Of a stretch of DNA of 64,000 bases, positions 9,263-20,200 are shown one piece after another. The notes below the pieces were generated by a model. That model was not told where the DNA came from. It worked only from the letters and a program-made list of their open reading frames with translations, and did not search any database. The position numbers and the translations under genes were made by a program. This DNA is from Burkholderiaceae bacterium (lineage in GTDB: Bacteria; Pseudomonadota; Gammaproteobacteria; Burkholderiales; Burkholderiaceae_C). The stretch is taken from the NCBI GenBank assembly GCA_026125795.1, contig JAHCKM010000002.1, positions 806,001 to 870,000 of the forward strand, in the 5' to 3' direction. Positions within the stretch are counted from its first letter, which is position 1. The number at the start of each line of letters is the position of its first letter.

Positions 9263-11158
9263 ATGTCGCTGATCCGACGAGTGAGTCTGCTGATGCTGCT
9301 GGTGGTGGTGCTGGCGCTGATCGGCGGCGTGGTCACCACGCTGATCGCTGCACGCGACACGCTGCAGGCCCAGCTCAGCGTGAAGAACCGCGACAACGTG
9401 CAGTCGCTGGCGTTGGCGCTGTCGCAGCAGAAGGGCGATGCCGCGCTGATGGAGCTGGTGCTGGCCGCACAGTTCGACACCGGCCACTACCGGCGCGTCG
9501 AATGGATCGGCAGCGACGGCCGCACGGTGTTCCGGCGCGAGGCGCAGGCCGCCGCGACGCAGGCGCCCGCCTGGTTCGTGCGCTGGCTGCCGGTCAACGC
9601 CGAGCCGGGGGTGGCGCAGGTGTCGGACGGCTGGCGCGCGATCGGCCAACTGCAGCTCGTGAGCCAATCGGCCTATGCGCTCGATGCGTTGTGGCGTGCC
9701 GGGATGCGCGCGGCCGGCATGCTCGCGCTGGTGGGCGTGTTCGGCGGTGTGCTCGCGGCTTGGGGCCTGCGCGCCATCCGCCGTCCGCTTGATGCCGCGG
9801 TGGAGCAGGCCGATGCGCTGCAGAAGGGCCGGTTCGTCACCGTTGCGGAGCCCGACGTGGCCGAGCTCAAGCCGCTGGCGCGCAGCATGAACACGATGGT
9901 GGGGCGCCTGAGCATGATGTTCGATGCGCAGGCAAGGCAGGTCGAGGCGCTGCGCCAGCAGGCCCAGACCGATGCGTTGACCGGTTTGTTCAACCGGCGC
10001 CAGTTCATGCTCGAGGCGCAGCAGCGTTTCGAGGCGTCGTCGGGCGACGTGCAGGCCGTGCTGCTGTGGCGCGTGCAGGATCTCGATGGGCTGAACCGCC
10101 GCATCGGCCATGCGGCGGTCGACCAGATGCTGCTCACGCTGGCGCAAACGCTCGGCAGCGGCGATGAGGACGACCAGCCGCTGCTCGGCCGCCTCAACGG
10201 CTCCGACTTCGTGCTCGTGGTGTCGCGCCTCGAAGCAGAGACACTCGCGCGCGCGCTGATGGCGCGCGTGCGCGGCGCGCTCGCGGGCCATGGCGCGCCC
10301 CCAGTGATGGCCGGCGTGGCGGAAGCGGCGCAGAGCGTGGGGCTGCCGGCGGCGATGGCGGCGGCCGACCGCGCGCTGGCGCAGGCCGAGGCCGAGGGGC
10401 CGTATGTCGTGGTGGCTCGCACCTGTGCCGGCAGCGTGCCGAGCCCGGGCGAGGGCGACTGGCAACGCCAGTTGCTGCAGGCGCTCGACGAGCAGCGTTC
10501 CAGTCTGGCCGAATACCCTGTGCGCGATGCAAGCGGCGCGCTGATGCACCTGGACTGCCCGTTGCGCGTGCAGCTGCGGCGCGACGGCGCGTTCGAGTCG
10601 GCCGCGAGCTGGCTCGCGCTGGCCACACGCAGCCGTCTGACCACCGCGCTCGATCAGCGCGCGGTGTCCCTGGCGCTGCAGCAGATCGCGCGCGATGGCG
10701 TGGCGCGCTGCGTGAACCTCGCTGCCGCATCGCTGCTGGCCACCGAGTTCGTGGCCGCGGTGTCGGCGCAGTTGCAGTCCGCGCCGCAGGACGCGGCCAG
10801 GCTGTGGGTCGACATCCCCGAGTCGCTGGCCGTGTCGCACCCCGGCGTGGTCCAGGAGGTCACGCGGCGCTGGCGGCCGCTCGGCGTGCGCGTGGGGCTG
10901 GAGCATGCCGGCGCGGCACTCTCGGCCATGACCCGCTTGTACGAACTGGGCCTCGACTACGTGCGCATCGACGCGCGTTACCTGGGCGGCATCGGCCGCG
11001 ATGCTGCGGTGCGCCGCCATGCCGAGGGGCTGATGGCCCTGCTGCGCGGCATCGGCCTGGGCGTGTATGCCGAGGGCGTGTCGGTGCCCGACGATCTACG
11101 CGTGGTGTGGAGCCTGGGCTTCGATGGCGCCACGGGGCCCGCGGTGACGCAGCCGTGA
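9263..11158 (+). CDS. lapD: LapD-type c-di-GMP receptor with degenerate GGDEF and EAL domains
   Basis: 631-residue inner-membrane receptor. In known systems, LapD bound to c-di-GMP holds LapG in the periplasm and so protects the adhesin. Order of parts: TM1 (about 8-30), LapD/MoxY-type periplasmic domain (about 31-148) with Trp124 in SDGWRAIGQL, TM2 (about 152-170), HAMP, GGDEF-fold domain (about 235-400), EAL-fold domain to the end. The GGDEF motif is replaced by NGSDF (312-316). The EAL motif position reads LDCPLRV, so neither synthase nor phosphodiesterase activity is expected, which is the hallmark of LapD. ATG 9263 is chosen because GGAG lies 7 nt upstream; ATG 9230 lies in the repeat. 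It converges with lapA, 90 nt away. Confidence 0.93.
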   Translation: MSLIRRVSLLMLLVVVLALIGGVVTTLIAARDTLQAQLSVKNRDNVQSLALALSQQKGDAALMELVLAAQFDTGHYRRVEWIGSDGRTVFRREAQAAATQAPAWFVRWLPVNAEPGVAQVSDGWRAIGQLQLVSQSAYALDALWRAGMRAAGMLALVGVFGGVLAAWGLRAIRRPLDAAVEQADALQKGRFVTVAEPDVAELKPLARSMNTMVGRLSMMFDAQARQVEALRQQAQTDALTGLFNRRQFMLEAQQRFEASSGDVQAVLLWRVQDLDGLNRRIGHAAVDQMLLTLAQTLGSGDEDDQPLLGRLNGSDFVLVVSRLEAETLARALMARVRGALAGHGAPPVMAGVAEAAQSVGLPAAMAAADRALAQAEAEGPYVVVARTCAGSVPSPGEGDWQRQLLQALDEQRSSLAEYPVRDASGALMHLDCPLRVQLRRDGAFESAASWLALATRSRLTTALDQRAVSLALQQIARDGVARCVNLAAASLLATEFVAAVSAQLQSAPQDAARLWVDIPESLAVSHPGVVQEVTRRWRPLGVRVGLEHAGAALSAMTRLYELGLDYVRIDARYLGGIGRDAAVRRHAEGLMALLRGIGLGVYAEGVSVPDDLRVVWSLGFDGATGPAVTQP

Positions 11159-11248
11159 GGCAGGCGCAGCGCCGGCCGCAATGGCCGCGCGCAGCCCGCC
11201 TTGCGCATCGGGTGGACCGGGCCGCGGGCGAACGCGTCGGCGGCCGGA

Positions 11249-14200
11249 TCAGCCGCCCGTGTCGACCAGCAGCTTGCCGCGGTTGATCAACTCCTGAATG
11301 ATCTGCGCGTCGCTGGCGCCGCTGGCCAGGCCGAGCCCGTTGGGCAGGTCCACGCCCTGCAGCACGATCGACTGGTCTTCAGCGCCCGCGCTGTAGTTGC
11401 CGTTGGCGAACTGGCCGGTGGTGCTGATGCGGATCGTGGTCGTCGCCGTGGGCCCGCTGCCGCTCACCGAGAAGTCGAGGTAGTTGGCGAGGTTGCCCAC
11501 GGTGTTGCCGGCACCGAGGGCTTCGTTGGAGAGCAGGTCGCGCAGGTCGAGCACGTCGCCGCCGGCGGAGGCCGAGGCGACGTTGAAGTCGGTGATCGTG
11601 TCGACCGCCGGCGCGCCAGCGCTGCCGCGGTCGGTGAGGGTCCAGGCGAACACGTCGGTCGTCGGGTCGGTGCCGGCGGCGCCGGTGCCGCCGGTCAGCG
11701 TGTCGTTCCCGGCGCCGCCGCGGATCAGGTCGGACCCGGTGCCGCCGACGATGATGTCGCTGCCGGCGTCGCCGTTGAGCGCGTCGTTGCCCGCGCCACC
11801 GTTGATGTTGTCGTTGCCGGTGCCGCCGAAGACGAGGTCGTCGCCGTTACCAGGGTTGATCGTGTCGTTGCCGCCTGCGCCGTTGTAGTAGTTGTTGGCA
11901 TCCGTGCCCGTGTACGAGTTGTTGTTGTTATTGCCAGTGTTCGACGTGGTCGTGTATTCCGCCAGCAGCGTCACCGTGCTCGACACCGAGTCCGACGACC
12001 CCGTGGCCGTCTCGGTCGAGACCGCAGTCACCGTGAGGACGGCCCCATTCGTCGAGTATCCCGCCGGCAGCGTGAGCGTCAGGCCGTTGATCTGCGCGGC
12101 GGTGAAGCTCCACACGCCGTTGCCGGTGTCGATCCCGGCGCTGAAGGCGGCTCCGGTCGGCACGCCCGAGACGTAGTAGGCGATCGTCTCCGAGCCATCG
12201 GCATCCACCAGCGTCGCCATGATCGGGAAGTTGACCGTGGCCTGGCCGGAGGCGCCCTGCGCCATCGCGACGATCGTGGTGGCGCCGGAGATCGCCGGTG
12301 CGTCGACGGTCGGCGTCACCACCACCGGCAGCGTCGCCGAGGTCGACGCGCTGGGGCCGGTGGCCTCGATGGCGGTGGCCGTGACGTTGAGCGAGATCGT
12401 GCCCGAGTAGTGAGCCGGCGGCGTGAGCGTGAGGTTCGAGAGCAGCCAGCCGGTGACGACGACGCTCGTCGACCCCGCGGTCGCGGTGAAGCTGTTCGTG
12501 CCGTCGCTCAGCACCGCGCCGACCGGGATGTTGGCGATCGAAACCGACAGCGTCTCCGAGCCGTCGGCGTCCACCAGCGAGGCGCTGATGCTGCCGAGGC
12601 GGATCGCGGTGTCCTCGTTGCCGACCTGGTACACGCTCGGGTAGTGGCCGCCGTCGCCGTTGGGCACCAGCGGGCCGGCCACCGTGCTGCCGGCGAAACC
12701 GGCGGCGTTGGCGTAGAGGTTGAAGTTGGTGGTGTTGAGGTCGAGCGCAGGGCCGCCGTTGACCGACAGGTTGATGTCCAGGTTGCCGATGCCGTCGCCG
12801 TTGTAGGCGGTGACCTCGATCGAGTAGTAGCCGGAGGTCGTTGGCGTGTAGGCGGTGGCGCTGAACGAACCCCAGTTGTTGTAGCCCACGCCGTAGACCT
12901 GGGTGCCGCCGATCTTGACCATCAGCGTGTCGTCGCGGCTGCCGTTCACGGTGTAGGTCTGCCCGGCCTGGAGGAAGATGAAGCCGGTGTAGCGGTAGGC
13001 GTCGTCGACGCCGACGTTGGCGATCATCACGTCGGTGACGATCGAGGTCGAGGTCGGTGTCGAGGTCTCGACGGCGGTCTCCACGGCTCCGATGGTGCCG
13101 GCGTTGGCCGTGCTGACCGATGCGATGTTGTCGTAGAACGCGCGCGTCAAGCCGGTGCTCGGCGGCAGCGCCGGCGTGGTGACGCTGCCGCTGTCGGAGC
13201 CGGTGGTGTCGATCACCAGCGTCGGCGCATCGGCGACCGCCGCCACGTTGACCGCCACCGTCGCGGTTGAGCTGCCGCCCTGGCCATCGGACACCGTGTA
13301 GGTGAACGAGGCCGGGCCGCTGTAGTGCGCCGCCGGCGTGAACACGACGTTGCTGCCCACCAGCGCCACGGTTCCGTTCACCGGGCTCTGCACGCTCGTG
13401 ATCGTCAGCGTGCTTCCGGGATCCGGATCGCTGTCGTTCGCGAGCAGCGTCGCCACCGGGATCGACAGCGGTGTGTCCTCGGTCGCGGCCACCGTGTCGG
13501 CCGCTGCCACCGGCGCATCGTTGACCGGGTTCACCGTGATGCTCACGGTGTCCACGTCGGTCAGCGTGCCCCCGCTGCCGGTGTTGCCGCCGTCGCTGGT
13601 GGTCATCGTCAAGGTGGCGCTGCCGGCGAAGTTGGCCGTCGGCACGTAGGTGACGTTGGCGGCCAGCGTCGCGTTGATCTGCGCCACGGTGCCGGTGAGC
13701 GTCACGGTGTTGGAGCCCGAGCCCACGATCACCGCCGAGCCGCCGGATACGGTCAGCGTGCCGTTGGTGACAGCGAGCGTGGTGGTCATCGTGCCTGCGC
13801 CGGCATCGACGTCGCTGATCGACAAGCCGCTGATGGTCCTGCTCGTGTCCTCGTTGGTGTTTTGCGCACCCGGCACGGTGTTGATGGGTGCGTCATTGAC
13901 GGCGCCGACGCTGATCGTCGTCGTCGCCACGTTGCTTGACGAGGTGCCGTCGGTCACGCTCACCGTCACGGTGCGCGCGGTGGTCACCGGCGCGTCGCCG
14001 CCGCCGGCGGCGAACGTGATGCCGTTGATCACGCTCTGGTAGACGGCCGGCGTGGCGCTGCCGGCGAGCGTGATCGTGATCTGCGTGGCGGTGGTGTTGA
14101 CGCTGGCCGTGATGCCCGGCGGCAGACTCGGCAGGTTGAGCACGTCGCCGCTGGAACGGTTGGTCAGCGTGATCGTCGCGCCGGCGATTGTGCTGCTGTC

Positions 14201-17200
14201 GACGTCGGTGATGCTGATGTCGCCGTCGGCGATTGCCACCGCCGCGCCCTGCTCGGTGTAGGTGGTGGTGTAGTTGGCACCCGCGGCGCCGCTGGAGTTG
14301 TTGGCATCGAGGTCGAGCTGGGGCGGCGCGTCGTTGTCGACGATCGTGCCCACGCCGGTGGCGTCGGCGATCGTGGCGTTCACCGCGCCCGACAGCGTGA
14401 CGTTGAACGTCTCCGTGCTCTCGGTGGCCGTGTCGTTGATGATCGGCACCGTGAGGGTCCGCGTGACCACGCCCGGCGTGAAGGTCAGCGTGCCCGAGGT
14501 CGCGGTGTAGTCGCTGCCGGCGCTGGCGCTGCCGTTGCTGGTGGCGTAGTTGACGCTGACCGTCTGGCCCGACGCGGCCGACAGCGTGACCGTGAAGGTC
14601 ATCGTGCCGGCGGCCTCGTTGACGCTGACGTCGTTGATCACGAGCGACGGCGTCGGGTCGTTGTCGGTGATCGTCGTCGTCACCGTGTTGTTGGTGGCGT
14701 GCGCCGCGATCGCTTCGAAGCCGCCGCCGCTGACGCTGCCCAGCGAGACCACGATCGTCTCGTTGGCCTCGTCGAGCGCATCGTCGGTGGTCGGCAGCGC
14801 GAACGTCACGCTGGTGGCGCCGGCCGGGATCGTCACGCTGACCACGCCCGTGTAGTCGGTGCCGCCGCCGGTGGCGGTGCCGCCGTAGTTGAGGTTCACC
14901 GTCACCGGCGTGGCTGCTGCCTGGCCGAGGCTCACGGTGTAGTTGGCGGTGGCCGCGCCTTCGGCCACGCTGGCCGGGCCGCTCAGGCTGACCAGCACCG
15001 TGTCCGGCACGGCCTCGTCGCTGATCGTCGTGGTGACCGAGTTGTTGGTCGGGTGCGCGGCAATGGCCTCGAAGCCGCCGCCGCTGATGCTGCCCAGGCC
15101 GACCACGATGGTCTCGCCGGAATCGGCCAGCGCGTCGTCGAGCGTCGCGAGGCTGAAGGTGGCGCTGGTGGCGCCGGCGGGGATCGTGACGCTGACCACG
15201 CCGGTGTAGTCGCTACCGTTGCTTGCGGTGCCGGCGTAGGTGAGGTTGACGGTGACCGCAGTGACACCGGCCTGGCCGAGCGTGACCGTGAAGTTGCCGG
15301 TGGCCGCGCTTTCGGTCACCGCAGCCGGGCCGGTGAGGCTGATCAGCACGGTGTCGGACGTGGCCTCGTCGTTGATCGTCGTGGTGACGCTCGAGGCACC
15401 GCCGCTGACCACCAGGTTCTCGAAGTTGCCGCCGGTGGCCGATGCGACGCTGACGGTGAAGGTCTCGCCGGAGTCGGCGAGGGCGTCGTCGAGCGTGGCG
15501 ATGCTGAACGTGGCGCTCGATGCGCCGGCCGGGATCGTGACCGACGCGATGCCGGTGTAATCGGCGCCGTTGGCCGCCGTGCCGCTGTAGGCCAGATTGA
15601 CCGTGACCGCGGTCTGCGCCGGGCTGGTGAGCGACACGGTGTAGCTGCCGCTCATGCCTTCGGTGACGGTGGCGGCGCCGGTGAGGCTCAGCGTCGTCGT
15701 GTTCACCGTGTCGGTTACCGTCGTCGTCGCCGCGGCCGGGTTGATCGCCAGGTTCTCGAAGTTGCCGCCCGAGGCGGTCGAGATCGTGGCCGAGACGCTG
15801 CCGGCGTCGACGTATACGTCGTCGCTCGGCGCGGCCACGCTGACCGTGCCGGAGCTCGCGCCGGCGGCGATGTTGATCGTGGCGCCGTTGCTCAGCGTGA
15901 CCGTCACCGCGGTCTGCGCCGGGTTGGTCAGCGACGCGGTGTAGACGATGGAGCCGCCTTCGGCCACGCTCGCGCTGGCGGTCAGGCTGACCGTCGTGAT
16001 CGCGATGGTGTCGGTGACCGCCGTGGTGGCCGCCGCCGGGTTGATCGTCAGCGCCTCGAAGTTGCCGCCGGTGGCCGACACGATGCTGCGCGACACGCTG
16101 CCGGCGTCGATGTAGACGTCGTCGCTCGGCGCCGCGACCGTCGCCGTGCCTGTGGTGGCGCCGGCGGCGATCGTGATCGTCGTGCCGCCGGTGATCGTCA
16201 CGGTCACCGGGGTCTGTGCCGCGTTGCTCAGCGTCGCGGTGTAGACGATGTTGCCGCCTTCGGCCACGCTCGGCGTGGCGCTCAGGCTGACGGTGGTGCT
16301 GTTCACCGTGTCGGTGATCGCTGTCGTCGCGGCCGACGGATCGATCGCCAGCACCTCGAAGTTGCCGCCCGAGGCATTGCTGATCGTGGCCGACACGCTG
16401 CCGGCATCGACGTAAACGTCGTCGCCGGGCGCGGCCACGTTGACGCTGCCGGAGCTCGCACCGGCCGCGATGGTGATCGTGGCGCCGTTGCTCAGGTTGA
16501 CAGTCACCGCGGTCTGCGCCGGGTTGGTCAAGGTGGCGGTGTAGGTGATGGTGCCGCCTTCGGCCACGCTGGCGTTCGCCGACAGGCTGACCGTGGTGGT
16601 GTTCGCGGTGTCGGTGATCGTCGTCGCCGCGGCGGCCGGGTTGATCGCCAGCGCTTCGAAGTTGCCGCCCGACGCGTTGCTGATGGTGGCCGACACCGTA
16701 CCGTTGTCGACGTAGACGTCGTCGCCGGGCGCGGCGACGTTGACGCTGCCCGAGCTGGCGCCGGCGGGGATGGTGATCGTCGCGCCATTGCTCAGCGTGA
16801 CGGTGACTGCGGTCTGCGCCGGGTTGGTCAGCGAGGCGGTGTAGGTGATGTTGCCGCCCTCGGCCACGCTGGCCGTCGCGCCGAGGCTGACGGTGGTGGT
16901 GGCGATCGTGTCGGTGATCGCGGTGGTGGCTGCGGCCGCGTTGATCGCCAGGTCCTCGAAGTTGCCGCCGGTGGCGCTGGAGATGGTGGCCGACACACTG
17001 CCGGCATCGACGTACACATCGTCGCCGGGCGCGGGCACGCTCACCTGGCCGGAGCTCGCGCCTGCCGCGATGTTGATCGTGGCGCCGTTGCTCAGCGTCA
17101 CGGTGACCGGGGTCTGTGCCGGTTGGGTCAGCGAGGCGGTGTAGGTGATGCTGCCGCCTTCGGCGACGCTGGCACTGGCCGTGAGGCTGACGGTCGTGGT

Positions 17201-20200
17201 GTCGACGGTGTCGGTGATCGCGGTGGTGGCCGCGGCCGGGTTGATCGCCAGGTTCTCGAAGTTGCCGCCGGTCGCATTGGAGATCGTCGCCGACACGCCG
17301 CCAGCGTCGACGTACACGTCGTCGCTCGGTGCGGCCACGCTCACGCTGCCGCTGCCGGCACCGGCGGCGATGTTGATCGTGGCGCCGTTGCTCAACGTGA
17401 CGGTGACCGCGGTCTGCGCCGGGTTCGTCAGCGACGCCGTGTAGACGATGCTGCCGCCTTCGGCCACGCTGGCGCTGGCCGTCAGGCTCACCGTCGTGGT
17501 GGCGATCGTGTCGGTGACGGCCGTGGTGGCGGCCGTCGGGTCGATCGCCAGCGCTTCGAAGTTGCCGCCGGTGGCGGCCGTGATGCTGCGCGACACGCTG
17601 CCGGCGTCGATGTACACGTCGTCGCTCGGCGCGGCCACGCTCAGCGTGCCGGTGGTGGCGCCGGCGGCGATCGCGATCGTCAGGCCGCCGGTGATGGTGA
17701 CCGTCACGGCGCTCTGCGCGGGGTTGCTCAGCGTGGCGGTGTAGACGATCGAGCCGCCTTCGGCCACGCTCGGCGTGGCCGACAGGCTCACCGTGGTGCT
17801 GTCGGCGGTGTCGGTGATCGCGGTGATCGCGGGGGTGGCATCCACCGCCAGGTTCTCGAAGTTGCCGCCGCTCGCCGCCGAGATCGTGGCCGACACGCTG
17901 CCGGCGTCGACATACACGTCGTCGGCCGGCGCTGCCACGTCCACGCTGCCGCTGCTCGCGCCGGCGGCGATGCTGATCGTCGCGCCGTTGCTCAGCGTGA
18001 CGGTCACCGCGCTTTGCGCCGGGCTGGTCAGCGACGCGGTGTAGACGATCGTGCCGCCTTCGGCCACGCTGCCGCTGGCCGTGAGGCTCACCGCGGTCGT
18101 GTTGACCGTGTCGGTGATCGCCGTCGTTGCCGCCGCCGGGTTGATGGCCAGCGCTTCGAAGTTGCCGCCGCTGGCGGCGGTGATGGTGGCCGACACGCTG
18201 CCGGCGTCGACGTACACGTCATCGCTCGGCGCAGCCACGCTGACGGTACCGCTGCTGGCACCGGCGGCGATCGTGATCGTGGCGCCGTTGCTCAGCGTGA
18301 CGGTGACCGCGCTTTGCGCGGCGCTGGTCAGCGACGCGGTGTAGACGATGCTGCCGCCTTCGGCCACGCTGCCGGTGGCGGTGAGGCTCACGGTCGTTGT
18401 GTTGATCGTGTCGGTGATCGCCGTCAGCGCGGCCGCCGGGTTGACCACCAGGCTCTCGAAGTTGCCGCCGGTGGCGCTGGCGATCGTCGCCGACACGTTG
18501 CCGGCATCGACGTAGACGTCGTCGCTCGGCGCCGCCACGCTGACGGTGCCGCTGCTCGTACCCGCCGCGATGGTGATCGTCGCGCCGTTGCTCAGCGTGA
18601 CACTCACCGCAGACTGTGCGGGGTTGGTCAGCGACGCTGTGTAGACGATGCTGCCGCCTTCGGCAACGCTCGGCGTGGCCGTGAGGCTGACGGTCGTGCT
18701 GTTCACCGTGTCGGTGATGCTGGTAGTCGCTGCGGTCGGGTCGACCACCAGGCTTTCGAAGTTACCACCGCTGGCGCTGGCGATCGTCGCCGACACGCTG
18801 CCGGCATCGACATAGACGTCGTCGCCCGGCGCGGCCACGCTCACGGTGCCGCTGCTGGCGCCGGACGCGATGGTGATCGTGGCGCCGTTGCTCAGCGTGA
18901 CGGTCACCGCGCTCTGCGCCGCGCTGGTCAGCGACGCGGTGTAGACGATGCTGCCGCCTTCGGCCACGCTCGGCGTGGCCGTGAGGCTCACTGTCGTCGC
19001 GCTCACGGTGTCGGTGATCGAGGTGGTGGCCGCGGCCGGGTCGACCAGCAGGCTCTCGAAGCCGCCGCCGGTGGCGCTGGCAATGGTGGCCGACACGCTG
19101 CCGGCGTCGATGTACACGTCGTCGCCCGGCGCGGGCACGCTCACCGTGCCGCTGCTGGCGCCGGCGGCGATGCTGATCGTCGCACTGTTGCTTAGCGTGA
19201 CCGTCACCGCGCTTTGCGCCGGGCTGGTCAGCGACGCGGTGTAGACGATGTTGCCGCCCTCGGCGACCGAGGCGCTGGCGCTCAACGACACGGTGGTCGT
19301 GTTGAGGGTATCGGTGATCGACGTGATGGCCGCGGTCGGGTCGAGCACCAGATTCTCGAAGCCGCCGCCGGTGGCACTGGAGATCGTGGCCGACACGCTG
19401 CCGGCGTCGACATAGACGTCGTCGCTCGGGGCTGCCGTGCTCACCGTGCCGCTGCTGGCGCCGGCCGCGATGCCGATCGTGGCGCCGTTGCTCAGCGTCA
19501 CGGTGACCGGCGTGGCCGCGGCGCTGGTGAGCGATGCGGTATAGGTGATCGAGCCGCCTTCGGCCACACTCGGCGTGGCACTGAGGCTCACCGTCGTGTC
19601 GTCGATGGTGTCGGAGATCGACGTGGTGGCCGGCGTGCCGCCGATCACCAGGTTCTCGAAGCCACCGCCGGTGGCCGATACGATGCTGCGCGTGATCGAG
19701 CCGGCATCGAGCAGCACATCGTCGCTCGGCGCGGCCACGTTGGCCGTGCCGCTGGTGGCGCCGGCTGCAATGGTGATCGTCGCGCCGCTGGTGATGGTCA
19801 CCGTCACCGCGCTCTGTGCCGCGCTGCTCAGCGTGGCGGTGTAGACGATGGTGCCGCCTTCGGCCACGCTCGGCGTGGCGCTCAGGCTGACCGTGGTGTC
19901 GTCGATGGTGTCGCCGATCGTCGTCACCGCCGGGGTGGCGTCGACCACCAGGCCGATGCCACCACCGCTGGTGCCGCTGATGCTGGCGCTGACGGACGTG
20001 GGGTCGGCGTACACGTCGTCGCTGGCCGCCAGCGGCACGTTCACCGTGCCCGACGTGGCGCCGGCGGCGATGGTGATCGTCGCGCCGTTGCTCAGGCTGA
20101 CCAGCAGCGCGCTCACCGGCGGCTGCGTGATCGTGGCCGTGTAGACGATGGTGCCGCCGGCCTCGGTGAGGCTCGGCGTGGCTGCGAGGCTTAGCGTGGC

